Shown here piece by piece: positions 8,059 through 15,533 of a stretch of 64,000 nt of DNA; positions within the stretch are counted from its first letter, which is position 1, and each line of letters opens with the position of its first letter. Location of the stretch: positions 62,001-126,000 of the forward strand of contig NZ_RAHW01000001.1 in assembly GCF_004117875.1 (NCBI RefSeq), in the 5' to 3' direction. The stretch is from Geomonas oryzae (GTDB taxonomy: Bacteria; Desulfobacterota; Desulfuromonadia; Geobacterales; Geobacteraceae). The notes below the pieces were generated by a model that was given only the letters and a program-made list of their open reading frames with translations, was not told the origin of the DNA and did not search any database. The position numbers and the translations under genes are program-made.

Positions 8059-9372
8059 ATGACCCAGTTGGAATACGCCCGCAAGGGGATCATCACCGAC
8101 AAGATGAAAACGGCCGCCCTCGCCGAAGGGGTCGACGCCGAGTTCATCCGCGCCGGGATCGCCGCGGGGAACATCATCATCTGCCATAACAACAAGCACG
8201 CGAACGGCACCCCGCTCGCCGTAGGCAAGGGCCTTAGAACCAAGGTCAACGCCAACATCGGCAGCTCCGCCGACGACCTCGATTTCGAGAAGGAACTGGA
8301 AAAGGTACGCGTGGCGGTGGCCAGCGGCGCCGACGCCATCATGGACCTCTCCACGGGCGGCCCGGTCGACGAGATCCGCCGCGCCGTCATCGCCGAGACC
8401 TCGGCCTGCATCGGCACCGTGCCGCTGTACCAGGCGGCGCTCGACGCGGTCAGAAAGCACAAGAAGGCCATCGTCGAGATGACCGTGGAGGACATCTTCC
8501 AGGGTGTCATCAAGCACGCCGAGGACGGCGTCGACTTCATCACCGTGCACTGCGGCGTCACCCGCGCCACCGTCGAGCGCATGCGCCGCGAAGGGCGCAT
8601 CATGGACGTCGTCTCCCGCGGCGGCGCCTTCACCATCGAGTGGATGGCGCACAACAACAAGGAAAACCCGCTCTTCGAGCACTTCGACCGCCTGCTCGAG
8701 ATCACCAAGGCCTACGACATGACCCTGTCGCTCGGCGACGGTTTCCGTCCCGGCTGTCTGGCCGACGCCACCGACCGCGCCCAGATCCACGAGTTGATCC
8801 TCCTGGGTGAACTGACCCAGCGCGCCCAGGATTACGGGGTGCAGGTGATGATCGAAGGCCCGGGGCACATGCCGCTGAACCAGATCGAGGCGAACATCCA
8901 GCTGCAAAAAAGGCTCTGCCACGGCGCCCCCTTCTACGTGCTCGGGCCGCTGGTCACCGACATCGCACCGGGTTACGACCACATCACCTCCGCGATCGGC
9001 GGTACCATCGCCGCCGCCGCAGGCGCCGACTTCCTCTGCTACGTCACCCCGGCCGAACACCTGAAACTGCCAAGCGTCGAGGACGTGCGCGAAGGGGTCA
9101 TGGCCTCCCGCATCGCGGCTCACGCGGCCGACATCGTGAAGGGTGTGAAGGGCGCCATGGAGAAGGACAACGAGATGGCGCGCTGCCGCAAAAAGCTCGA
9201 CTGGGAAGGGCAGTTCGCCCTCGCCATCGACCCGGTGAAGGCGCGCCGTCTGCGCGAGGAGTCCGGCGTCGCCGACCACGGCGCCTGCACCATGTGCGGC
9301 GAGTTCTGCGCCTACAAGGTGATGGACGACGCCACCGAGCGCGAGAAGGCCAACGCCGCAGCGGCCTGCTAG
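8059..9372 (+). CDS. thiC: Phosphomethylpyrimidine synthase ThiC
   Basis: Radical-SAM enzyme that rearranges aminoimidazole ribotide into HMP phosphate, the pyrimidine half of thiamine. The open frame runs further upstream, but ATG 8059 has AAAGGAGCAACC before it and begins MTQLEYARKGIITDKM, giving 437 residues. Family motifs include NIGSSADDLDFEKEL, DLSTGGPVDEIR and IEGPGHMPLNQIE. The C-terminal iron-sulfur motif CTMCGEFC has the atypical CX2CX4C spacing of ThiC. It lacks the long N-terminal extension of some ThiC proteins. It is co-oriented with thiED and probably shares its riboswitch. Confidence 0.97.
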   Translation: MTQLEYARKGIITDKMKTAALAEGVDAEFIRAGIAAGNIIICHNNKHANGTPLAVGKGLRTKVNANIGSSADDLDFEKELEKVRVAVASGADAIMDLSTGGPVDEIRRAVIAETSACIGTVPLYQAALDAVRKHKKAIVEMTVEDIFQGVIKHAEDGVDFITVHCGVTRATVERMRREGRIMDVVSRGGAFTIEWMAHNNKENPLFEHFDRLLEITKAYDMTLSLGDGFRPGCLADATDRAQIHELILLGELTQRAQDYGVQVMIEGPGHMPLNQIEANIQLQKRLCHGAPFYVLGPLVTDIAPGYDHITSAIGGTIAAAAGADFLCYVTPAEHLKLPSVEDVREGVMASRIAAHAADIVKGVKGAMEKDNEMARCRKKLDWEGQFALAIDPVKARRLREESGVADHGACTMCGEFCAYKVMDDATEREKANAAAAC

Positions 9373-9389
9373 ACATTTTTATAAATAGG

Positions 9390-9416
9390 ACGGGGCGGCC
9401 GACGCAGCCGCCCCGT
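9390..9416 (+). terminator. Strong GC hairpin after thiC (terminator-like)
   Basis: A 10-bp perfect stem ACGGGGCGGC / GCCGCCCCGT with a 7-base loop, 18 bases after the thiC stop. No T-run follows on the plus strand, so intrinsic termination would be weak. It may instead stabilise the 3' end. Confidence 0.5.
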
Positions 9417-9634
9417 CGCTGATTCTGAAGGAAACTGCCGTAGCGAGAACGCCACTTCCCCGCAAACCAGTACCCAATCCTACGCAAAATCCACCTGCAG
9501 TTCCTGGCATCTTCCACTCAGAAAAAACCGGACGTGCGGCTCATTTGCCGCATCAAACCCGAAACAAAAAATAGTGCTGGACATTTCTCCCCGGTTCGGA
9601 TAGGGTACGCTCGACCCAAACCGGAGAGGGAAAG

Positions 9635-11488
9635 ATGCACTCAGCACACGAGGAAACACCGCGCTTTTGCGGCGAACCTGTCACCGTACGTCAGCTCGAA
9701 CTTATCAGCGGTGTCGTCAGCGACTGCCCCGGGATCTCCCGGACCGAGCTCGCGGGCACGGTTTGTGAACTTCTCGGCTGGCGCCGGCCAAGCGGCAGGC
9801 TGAAGACGGTAGAGTGCCGCACTTTCCTCGAAGGGCTGGACGGCACCCTGTTCCGACTTCCGCCTGCGCGCCAGGGGCGGCCCCGCGGCTCGCGCACCTC
9901 CACCTGCGCACCGGAAACGCGCGATCCCGTCCTGTCCGGGCCGCTGCACGCATTCGGACCGCTCGAGATCGTGCCGGTCTCTGGGAAGAAAGAGCAGGCG
10001 CTCTGGCGCTCGCTGGTGGAGCGGCATCACTACCTGGGGCACAAGGTCCCGTTCGGCGCCCACATAAGGTACTTCGTGAGACTGCACGCCCCGTCCCCGA
10101 TGATCGTCGGGTGCCTGCAATTTTCGAGTCCCGCCTGGCGCATGGAGGCGCGCGAGCGCCACATAGGGTGGAACGACGAGGCGCGCGGGGAGAATCTGCA
10201 GCGGGTGGTATGCAACAGCAGGTTCCTGGTGCTCCCCACGGTGCAGGTGAAAAACCTCGCCAGCGCCGCCCTTTCGCTGGCACTGCGCCGCCTTGCCGCG
10301 GACTGGGAGGAACGTTTCGGGGTGCGCCCGCTTCTCGCCGAAACACTCGTCGACGGCAGCAGATACGCCGGCACGTGCTACAAGGCGGCGAACTGGATCG
10401 AGGTTGGGTGCACCACGGGACGCGGCAGGAACGATCGGGACCACGCCCGTCACGGGGAGAGCCCCAAGAAGGTATTTTTATTTCCGCTGGTAAAGGGAGC
10501 AATGCGGCTGTTGAGGCAGGCGAAGGATCAAGCGCCCCTGCCGGAACGGCAACCGGATGGCGCGATGCCATCCGCCGCACCGCCCGCCGGGAAGCGGTGT
10601 GAGCACAGGAGGAGCGACATGGTGAAAAAGATAGCGCGAAGGCTCTTTGCGACGGCGGCAATGGCCACCCTTTTCGGGTGCGGCGCAAATGTGGACTCGC
10701 TGGTACGCCAGTCCACCGGCATCCAGCCGCAGCAGGTGAAGCGCTCCCAGACCGATGCCGCCCCCCTGCCGACGCAGATACCGCTTTACACGTACCAGGT
10801 GGTGAAGAGCTGGCCCCACTACAACTGGAGCTTCACCGAGGGGCTCACCTTCCAGGACGGCGTGCTCCTCGAGAGTTCCGGGCTGTACGAGAGATCCGCC
10901 ATCATGAAAGTCTGGCCCGGTTCGGGACAGGTCCTGAGCAGCGAGGGGGTTCCCCGCGACTGTTTCGCCGAGGGGATCACCGTTTTGCGCGATCGGCTCT
11001 ACATGGTCACCCTCTCCGGGGCAGGTTTCATCTACAACCATAAGACGCTGCGCCAAGAAGGAGAGTTCGCCGTCGACGGTGAAGGATGGGGGCTGACCAA
11101 CGACGGCACGCATCTCATCATGAGTAACGGCAGCAACCGTATCAAGTTCATCAACCCGGACACCTTCCAGACCGAACGGAGCGTGGAGGTGACCTGCAAC
11201 GGCACCCCGCTCAGAAACCTAAACGCCCTGCAGTACGTGAAGGGTGAGATCTACGCCAACATCTGGAAGACCGACTACATCGTGCGCATCAACCCGGCAA
11301 ACGGCGCCGTGGTGGGGTGGGTGAACCTGAAGGGGCTCTTGCCGTCGAACGAGCGCAGCCGCGACCCCGACCACGTGCTGAACGGGATCGCGTACGACGA
11401 GGAGAGCGACCGACTGGTGGTGACCGGCAAGATGTGGCCCCGGTATTTCGAAATCCGCCTGGAGCAGGTGGCAAGCGCCGAGTCCTGA
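9635..11488 (+). CDS. DruA-like (DUF4338) protein, open frame continuing into a lipoprotein gene
   Basis: Residues about 105-310 match the DUF4338 family, which includes DruA of the Druantia defence system: LVERHHYLGH, FSSPAWRMEARERHIGW, NLQRVVCNSRFLVLP, LLAETLVDGSRYAGTCYKAANW and GRGRNDRD. ATG 9635 follows GGAGAGGGAAAG. The frame has no stop after the domain. It passes through about 45 low-complexity residues and enters, in frame, a complete lipoprotein (start at 10619). Nominal length is 617 residues. Because the second half has its own ribosome-binding site and signal peptide, this is more likely two genes whose separating stop was lost than a functional fusion. No druB-E genes or transposase neighbour it. 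The role of solitary homologues is not established here. Confidence 0.7.
   Translation: MHSAHEETPRFCGEPVTVRQLELISGVVSDCPGISRTELAGTVCELLGWRRPSGRLKTVECRTFLEGLDGTLFRLPPARQGRPRGSRTSTCAPETRDPVLSGPLHAFGPLEIVPVSGKKEQALWRSLVERHHYLGHKVPFGAHIRYFVRLHAPSPMIVGCLQFSSPAWRMEARERHIGWNDEARGENLQRVVCNSRFLVLPTVQVKNLASAALSLALRRLAADWEERFGVRPLLAETLVDGSRYAGTCYKAANWIEVGCTTGRGRNDRDHARHGESPKKVFLFPLVKGAMRLLRQAKDQAPLPERQPDGAMPSAAPPAGKRCEHRRSDMVKKIARRLFATAAMATLFGCGANVDSLVRQSTGIQPQQVKRSQTDAAPLPTQIPLYTYQVVKSWPHYNWSFTEGLTFQDGVLLESSGLYERSAIMKVWPGSGQVLSSEGVPRDCFAEGITVLRDRLYMVTLSGAGFIYNHKTLRQEGEFAVDGEGWGLTNDGTHLIMSNGSNRIKFINPDTFQTERSVEVTCNGTPLRNLNALQYVKGEIYANIWKTDYIVRINPANGAVVGWVNLKGLLPSNERSRDPDHVLNGIAYDEESDRLVVTGKMWPRYFEIRLEQVASAES
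10619..11488 (+). CDS. Glutaminyl-peptide cyclotransferase-like lipoprotein
   Basis: 289 residues when started at ATG 10619, preceded by an excellent CAGGAGGAGCGAC ribosome-binding site. The N-terminus MVKKIARRLFATAAMATLFG followed by Cys is a lipoprotein signal peptide (lipobox LFGC). The rest resembles the plant-type glutamine cyclotransferase beta-propeller family: YQVVKSWPHYNWSFTEGL, LLESSGLYERS, FAEGITVLRDRLYMVTL, WGLTNDGTHLIMSNG, LNALQYVKGEIYANIW, and LNGIAYDEESDRLVVTGKMW. It would act outside the inner membrane, possibly making N-terminal pyroglutamate. It lies in the same frame as the upstream DruA-like protein with no intervening stop. Confidence 0.85.
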   Translation: MVKKIARRLFATAAMATLFGCGANVDSLVRQSTGIQPQQVKRSQTDAAPLPTQIPLYTYQVVKSWPHYNWSFTEGLTFQDGVLLESSGLYERSAIMKVWPGSGQVLSSEGVPRDCFAEGITVLRDRLYMVTLSGAGFIYNHKTLRQEGEFAVDGEGWGLTNDGTHLIMSNGSNRIKFINPDTFQTERSVEVTCNGTPLRNLNALQYVKGEIYANIWKTDYIVRINPANGAVVGWVNLKGLLPSNERSRDPDHVLNGIAYDEESDRLVVTGKMWPRYFEIRLEQVASAES

Positions 11489-11545
11489 CGGATCTTTTGC
11501 CCTCCCTGTATTGCAAGCTCAGCACATGCCACGGCAGGAGCCGTA

Positions 11546-11935
11546 CTACGGCAGCGAGCCTATGAACGATAGGTTCACGAAACGCCACCCGGTTCCGCCC
11601 AGAAGGAACATGAAGATGGGGTCGTGCGGGTCGTGCTCCTGCAATACCCGCTTCAGGTCCTGCAGCCTCGTTATCTTCACGCTGTTCACCTCGGCGACCA
11701 GGTCGCCGTTTCTCACGCCCCCCAGATGTGCGTCGCGCGTCGCATCCACCACCAACACGACAACACCCGTGCGGCTGCCGAGCTTTCTGCTCCGTTCCTC
11801 GTCAAGCACCACCTCGGTGAGTGTCATCCCCAGGAGGTTGAGGGTGGCCTTTTGCTCGTCATAGCTTACGCGGCTGCCAGGACAACCCGGGGTCGCCGTT
11901 TCCCTCTCGCGCCGTTGCATCAGTGCTAGTTTCAC
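11546..11935 (-). CDS. Small stand-alone PDZ-domain protein
   Basis: 129 residues, almost all one PDZ domain similar to the second PDZ of DegP/HtrA proteases: LLGMTLTEVVLDEERSRKLG, GVVVLVVDATRDAHLGG, VRNGDLVAEVNSVKITRLQD. No protease domain, signal peptide or membrane segment precedes it, so it should be cytoplasmic, unlike DegP. The GTG start at 11935 uses AGGAGGT, which contains the stop codon of the upstream cpxP-like gene (3-base gap), so the two are translationally linked. It may be a DegP remnant or an adaptor; the function is unknown. Convergent with the lipoprotein gene at 10619-11488. Confidence 0.7.
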   Translation of the reverse strand: MKLALMQRRERETATPGCPGSRVSYDEQKATLNLLGMTLTEVVLDEERSRKLGSRTGVVVLVVDATRDAHLGGVRNGDLVAEVNSVKITRLQDLKRVLQEHDPHDPIFMFLLGGTGWRFVNLSFIGSLP

Positions 11936-11938
11936 GGG

Positions 11939-12472
11939 CTACCTCCTCTCCGGCTCGTCCATGGGGGAGCGCTCTCCCCGCTGGTCCCCACCGCAGCCGC
12001 AGGGGGGCTCCGGCCTCGCATCTTCCTTGCGCGGTCTGAGTTTTTCCGCGAGGCTGCGCTGGGCCGGCGTGAGCAGCGCCTCGATTCTCGCGCGGGTTTT
12101 CGCCCTGGAAACCATGCGCTTTACCTCCAGCTCCGCGAGTTTTTGGGCCGCGCCCTGCAGCGCCGCCTCGTTGAGTGGAAACGCTTCCTCGATGCCGCGC
12201 AACTGGTCGCGCAGTTCGCGCTCCTTTTCCATCCGGGTGTGGTCCAGCCCGCGCTGCTCGTCGACGATGGAGTCGATCCGCTTTTTCTGCGCCTCGCTCA
12301 AATCGAGCACCCGCGCAATGGGGCCGGGAAAGCCTTCCGGCCTGTCCAGTCGCTCCATGGCACCGCAACGGAGCGGCGGCGGGGCATCAGCGGGGGAAGG
12401 CACCCCGTAGCAGGCCCAGGCGCCCCCCAAAAGTGCGGTCGCCATCACCATCACTGTTATCTTCTTTCTCAT
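11939..12472 (-). CDS. CpxP/Spy-family periplasmic protein (LTXXQ motifs)
   Basis: 177 residues. A signal peptide (MRKKITVMVMATALLGGAWA) leads into a charged, helical domain with two LTXXQ-like motifs, DLSEAQKKRIDSI and LLTPAQRSLAEKL, the signature of the Spy/CpxP/ZraP family. In enterobacteria CpxP binds the sensor CpxA and Spy is a periplasmic chaperone. The C-terminus has a Pro/Cys/Gly-rich tail (PPCGCGGD), which could bind metal. It is divergent from cpxR/cpxA-like genes, the same arrangement as E. coli cpxP-cpxRA, which supports the assignment. A PDZ gene follows 3 bases downstream. Confidence 0.8.
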   Translation of the reverse strand: MRKKITVMVMATALLGGAWACYGVPSPADAPPPLRCGAMERLDRPEGFPGPIARVLDLSEAQKKRIDSIVDEQRGLDHTRMEKERELRDQLRGIEEAFPLNEAALQGAAQKLAELEVKRMVSRAKTRARIEALLTPAQRSLAEKLRPRKEDARPEPPCGCGGDQRGERSPMDEPERR

Positions 12473-12561
12473 GGCATCTCTCCTTTCACAGCCGGACCTC
12501 TGAGTGTGCCGACCGGTTCAAAGTCGCGTCCTTCTGATTCGAGATGCTACGACAAAGGCGC

Positions 12562-12576
12562 GTTAAGTTGGGTCAA
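12562..12576 (+). promoter_or_regulatory. Second, weaker CpxR-box-like site
   Basis: GTTAA-GTTGG-GTCAA: two half-sites resembling GTAAA, spaced by five bases, on the plus strand between the divergent cpxP-like and cpxR-like genes. Each half-site differs from consensus, so this is a weak candidate beside the better one at 12624-12638. Confidence 0.3.
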
Positions 12577-12623
12577 GAGATGTTCATATTTGCAGCTCTC
12601 TCTCAAAGCAAAAAGAGCTGTTC

Positions 12624-12638
12624 TTTACAATTCTTAAC
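12624..12638 (-). promoter_or_regulatory. CpxR-box-like operator
   Basis: On the minus strand the site reads GTTAA-GAATT-GTAAA, one mismatch from the E. coli CpxR consensus GTAAA-N5-GTAAA. It lies about 150 bp upstream of the cpxP-like start and 60 bp upstream of the cpxR-like start, so one bound regulator could control both directions. Confidence 0.5.
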
Positions 12639-12697
12639 AGCATGTCCGCAGGGTTTTCGGCTATACTGGCGCTTAAAAACTGAAGAAGACCAAGCAG

Positions 12698-13414
12698 ATG
12701 ACCAAGAAAATTCTCATAATAGATGATGACACCGGATTGTGCGAACTGCTCGAGAGCTACCTCGCGAGCGAAGGATACGCGGTGGAGACCTGCCATGACG
12801 GCGGGGAAGGGGCCGACCTGGCCCTCGCGAGGGATTACGCCTTCGTGGTGCTGGACGTGATGCTCCCCACCCTGAACGGCTTCGACGTCTTGCGCCGGAT
12901 CCGGCAGGGTTCGCAGGTGCCGGTGCTGATGCTGACCGCGCGCGGCGACGAGATCGACCGCATCGTCGGCCTTGAGATGGGGGCGGACGACTACCTTCCG
13001 AAGCCGTTCAACCCGCGCGAATTGGTGGCGCGGTTGAGGGCGATCCAAAGACGCAGCGACGCCTTTCCGGCCGGCACCGAGCCGAAGAGCGACCTGCTGC
13101 AGGCCGGCGACGTGATCCTCGACCTCGGCACCCGGACCGTCACCTGCGGTGGCGCCGCGGTGGAGGTGACCTCGCTCGAGTTCTCGGTGCTGGAGGCGCT
13201 GGTGCGTCAGGCAGGGAGCGTGATGAGCCGGGACGACCTGACCCGTCAGGCGCTGGGGCGCGAGTTCAGCAGCTTCGACCGGAGCATCGACGTGCACGTA
13301 AGCAGCCTCAGGAAAAAACTGGGCCCCGCACCGGCAGGCGACGAGCGCATCAAGTCGGTGCGCGGCGTCGGCTACATCTACGCCTTCTCCGCCGCGCAGC
13401 GGCACACCCACTGA
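12698..13414 (+). CDS. cpxR: OmpR-family response regulator, CpxR-like
   Basis: 238 residues. The receiver domain has the acidic pocket Asp9-Asp11, the phospho-acceptor Asp53 in VVLDVMLPT, a conserved Thr in VLMLTARGDE and Lys in DDYLPKPFNP. The C-terminal winged helix follows from about residue 135 (TSLEFSVLEALVRQAG, DRSIDVHVSSLRKKLG, VRGVGYIYAF). The next gene, 12 bases on, is a CpxA-like kinase, and a cpxP-like gene is divergent, so this is best read as the regulator of an envelope-stress system. The gene symbol rests on context and motif similarity, not on a search. Confidence 0.8.
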   Translation: MTKKILIIDDDTGLCELLESYLASEGYAVETCHDGGEGADLALARDYAFVVLDVMLPTLNGFDVLRRIRQGSQVPVLMLTARGDEIDRIVGLEMGADDYLPKPFNPRELVARLRAIQRRSDAFPAGTEPKSDLLQAGDVILDLGTRTVTCGGAAVEVTSLEFSVLEALVRQAGSVMSRDDLTRQALGREFSSFDRSIDVHVSSLRKKLGPAPAGDERIKSVRGVGYIYAFSAAQRHTH

Positions 13415-13425
13415 AGGGGGAGCCA

Positions 13426-14805
13426 TTGCGCAGCATCTTCGCGAAACTCTTCATCTGGTTCTGGCTTGCCACCGTCTTCTCGGGGCTCGTCTTCTTCGTC
13501 ATCGCCTTCAACCTGCGGCTGTCGCCTTTGCGCGACGAACGAAAGCGCCACTTCGCCGCCCAGCACCAGCAGGTCTTGGGCCAGGCCCTTGCCATCTACG
13601 GCAGCACCGCCGCCCTTCTCACCGAGCGTGACGGGAGTCCCGCCGCCGCCGACGCCAACCAGGGGGGCGCGCCGGGACCGAGACCCTACCTCTTCGCCGT
13701 TGACGGAACCCCGATCTCACGCGGCGTCCCCCCACAACTCGCGGCCGCGGTGCGGGATCAGACGTCCGGAAAACCGGAGCGCCCCGAGGCGCGCGACGCG
13801 GTGGTGGTTAAGGTGCAGGGACCGTCCGGGAAGCAGTACCTCGCCGCCGCCGAGGCGACGCGCCCCATCCCCCCGCCCCCTCACGAGCTGAACCCGCTGC
13901 GCCCCCCGCCCCTTTTCTGGCTGCAGATGGCGATCACCTTCGTGGTGAGCGGCCTGGTCTGTTATTTCCTCTCCTGGTGCATCGCCGCCCCCTTGCGCAG
14001 GCTGCGCGCCGCGACAAGGCGACTTGCCGACGGGGACCTCTCCAGCCGCGTCACCGTGATCCCGAGGCAGGCGGGCTACGAGATCAACGACCTCGGGCGG
14101 GACTTCAACCTGATGGCGACGCGCATGGAGAAACTCGTGCTCGCCCACAAGCAGTTGGTCCGCGACGCCTCCCACGAACTCCGCTCGCCGCTGGCGCGGC
14201 TGAACGTAGCGCTCGGCATCGCCCGCAAGGAATCTCCCCCCTCCGCAGCCAAGGCTCTGGACCGGATCGAATTCGAAAGCGACCGGCTCAACCTCCTCAT
14301 CACCGAACTGCTCACCCTGAGCAAGCTGGACGAGGGGAGCGAACTCGACCGAAGCGATCTGGATCTTGCCGAACTGGTTGAGGAGGTCGCGCGGGACGCC
14401 GAATTCGAGGCGTGCGCCTCGGACCGCCACGTACAGTGGAATGCCACGCGGGGGATCACGGTGCACGGCAACCGCGACTTTTTGAGCCGGGCGCTGGAGA
14501 ACGTGGTGAGAAACGCGGTGAAATACACCGCGGAGGGAACGGCGGTGGAAATAGTTCTCGAGCGGGATGAGGCGAGCGCGCGGCTTAGGGTGCGCGACAA
14601 CGGTCCCGGCGTCCCCGAGGAGCAACTTGCCGACATCTTCCGCCCTTTTTACCGCGTGGCCGAAGCGCGCGACAGAAAGAGCGGCGGCACCGGCATAGGT
14701 CTCGCCATAGCTGAGAAGACCGTCACCCTGCACGGCGGGAGCATCGCCGCGCGGAACCTGCCACAAGGGGGGCTGGAAGTGGAGATCAGGCTCCCCTTGG
14801 GCTAG
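13426..14805 (+). CDS. cpxA: Sensor histidine kinase, CpxA-like
   Basis: 459 residues from a TTG start at 13426 (GGGGGAGCCA upstream). TM1 is about residues 8-30. A periplasmic domain of about 130 residues is rich in Pro/Ala, and TM2 is about 165-185. HAMP follows (APLRRLRAATRRLADGD). The dimerisation helix carries phospho-acceptor His250 in RDASHELRSPLARLN, and the ATPase domain has NVVRNAVKYT, DNGPGVPEEQL and GGTGIGLAIAEKTV. It is an inner-membrane sensor partner of the preceding regulator. By analogy with CpxA the signal would be misfolded envelope protein, sensed with help of the CpxP-like protein. Confidence 0.82.
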   Translation: MRSIFAKLFIWFWLATVFSGLVFFVIAFNLRLSPLRDERKRHFAAQHQQVLGQALAIYGSTAALLTERDGSPAAADANQGGAPGPRPYLFAVDGTPISRGVPPQLAAAVRDQTSGKPERPEARDAVVVKVQGPSGKQYLAAAEATRPIPPPPHELNPLRPPPLFWLQMAITFVVSGLVCYFLSWCIAAPLRRLRAATRRLADGDLSSRVTVIPRQAGYEINDLGRDFNLMATRMEKLVLAHKQLVRDASHELRSPLARLNVALGIARKESPPSAAKALDRIEFESDRLNLLITELLTLSKLDEGSELDRSDLDLAELVEEVARDAEFEACASDRHVQWNATRGITVHGNRDFLSRALENVVRNAVKYTAEGTAVEIVLERDEASARLRVRDNGPGVPEEQLADIFRPFYRVAEARDRKSGGTGIGLAIAEKTVTLHGGSIAARNLPQGGLEVEIRLPLG

Positions 14806-15008
14806 GTGCCGACGCGTGTGAGATACTTCTGCCTGCACCGTTGCCTGCCGCACTGCACTGCGCTGTGCTGAAGGTGTTGGCCAGGAGGAGAGAGTAAATG
14901 AGGATAGTTAGGGATTGACTGGGTTGCTGTTTTACGGTAAAAGGTTACCTCTGCAAAAGCCGCCCTGCTGCTAAGTGCAACAAAGCATGGGCATCTTGAT
15001 AGAGTTGG

Positions 15009-15084
15009 GCCGGAGTAACTCAGTTGGTAGAGTAGCTGATTCGTAATCAGCAAGTCGGCGGTTCGAGTCCGCTCTTCGGCTCCA
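15009..15084 (+). tRNA. tRNA-Thr (anticodon CGT)
   Basis: 76 nt including an encoded 3' CCA (TCCA). Acceptor arms GCCGGAG / CTTCGGC pair fully with one G-U. The D-arm contains AGTTGGTAGAGT, the anticodon arm is CTGATTCGTAATCAG with CGT at the centre, and the T-arm is GGCGGTTCGAGTCCGCT. It is followed by a rho-independent terminator. It decodes ACG threonine codons. Confidence 0.96.
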
Positions 15085-15093
15085 CAAAATAAA

Positions 15094-15126
15094 GGGATTA
15101 GGCGATCGACGCCTAGTCCCTTTTTT
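15094..15126 (+). terminator. Rho-independent terminator after tRNA-Thr
   Basis: 11-bp stem GGGATTAGGCG / CGCCTAGTCCC (one G-U) with a five-base loop, then TTTTTT at 15121-15126, ten bases after the tRNA 3' end. Confidence 0.9.
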
Positions 15127-15185
15127 CGTGAGTTGTCCACGTTGTCCAATTTAAGCCCGCACGCACGGCCTCTCCTGGAGGACAA

Positions 15186-15391
15186 AAATTGAAAGGCCCG
15201 CCGTTATGGCGGGCCTCGCTTTGCTGCTTGATGGGTACCCTTTTCAAGGGTGTTGCCGGCGTCATGAACACCGGGAGGTTACAGCTTCAAGTTGTGAGAT
15301 TCCTCTGCGGTGGAGTTTCTTTGATGCTGATTACCTCCTTTGTCCGAGATTCCTCTTTACTCTTGTTCTCTTTGCTCTTGGCTAGCTAGCT
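15186..15391 (-). ncRNA. Candidate small RNA, copy A (paralogue of 16200-16392)
   Basis: On the minus strand a -10-like TATGTT (15398-15403) precedes GCTAGCTAGC. Then comes a block that aligns with copy B: TCTCGGACAAAGGAGGTA, AAACTCCACCGCAGAGGA, ATCT. The strand ends in a strong hairpin (AGGCCCGCC / GGCGGGCCT, 15194-15216) followed by TTTCAATTTTTG, a convincing intrinsic terminator. No open frame of note lies inside. The GGAG near the middle can pair with the CTCC 22 bases later. Several GGA motifs are present, as in CsrA-binding RNAs, but that is only a suggestion. Confidence 0.5.
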
Positions 15392-15533
15392 GAGTCAAAC
15401 ATAACACCACCGGGACCAAAGAAACAGTCTGTTGAAATTTTTTTTTTACAGGTATACTGCTCAAGTTGCCCGGTCAGCCAGCTCCCCCTCCAGCAATGCC
15501 ATCCACCGACTCCCACCGTAACAGTATCGCTTC

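Noticed and set aside
9635-10618. Druantia defence system
   Set aside because: Only a DruA-like domain is present; no druB-E or helicase genes are nearby. A solitary DUF4338 protein is not evidence of a defence island.
11859-12368. 169-codon minus-strand frame overlapping the cpxP-like gene
   Set aside because: Arg/Gly/Ala-rich out-of-frame shadow; the other frame has a signal peptide and LTXXQ motifs.
14806-15008. Small gene between the cpxA-like gene and tRNA-Thr
   Set aside because: No start with a ribosome-binding site leads to more than a few codons; the stretch appears to hold only the tRNA promoter region.
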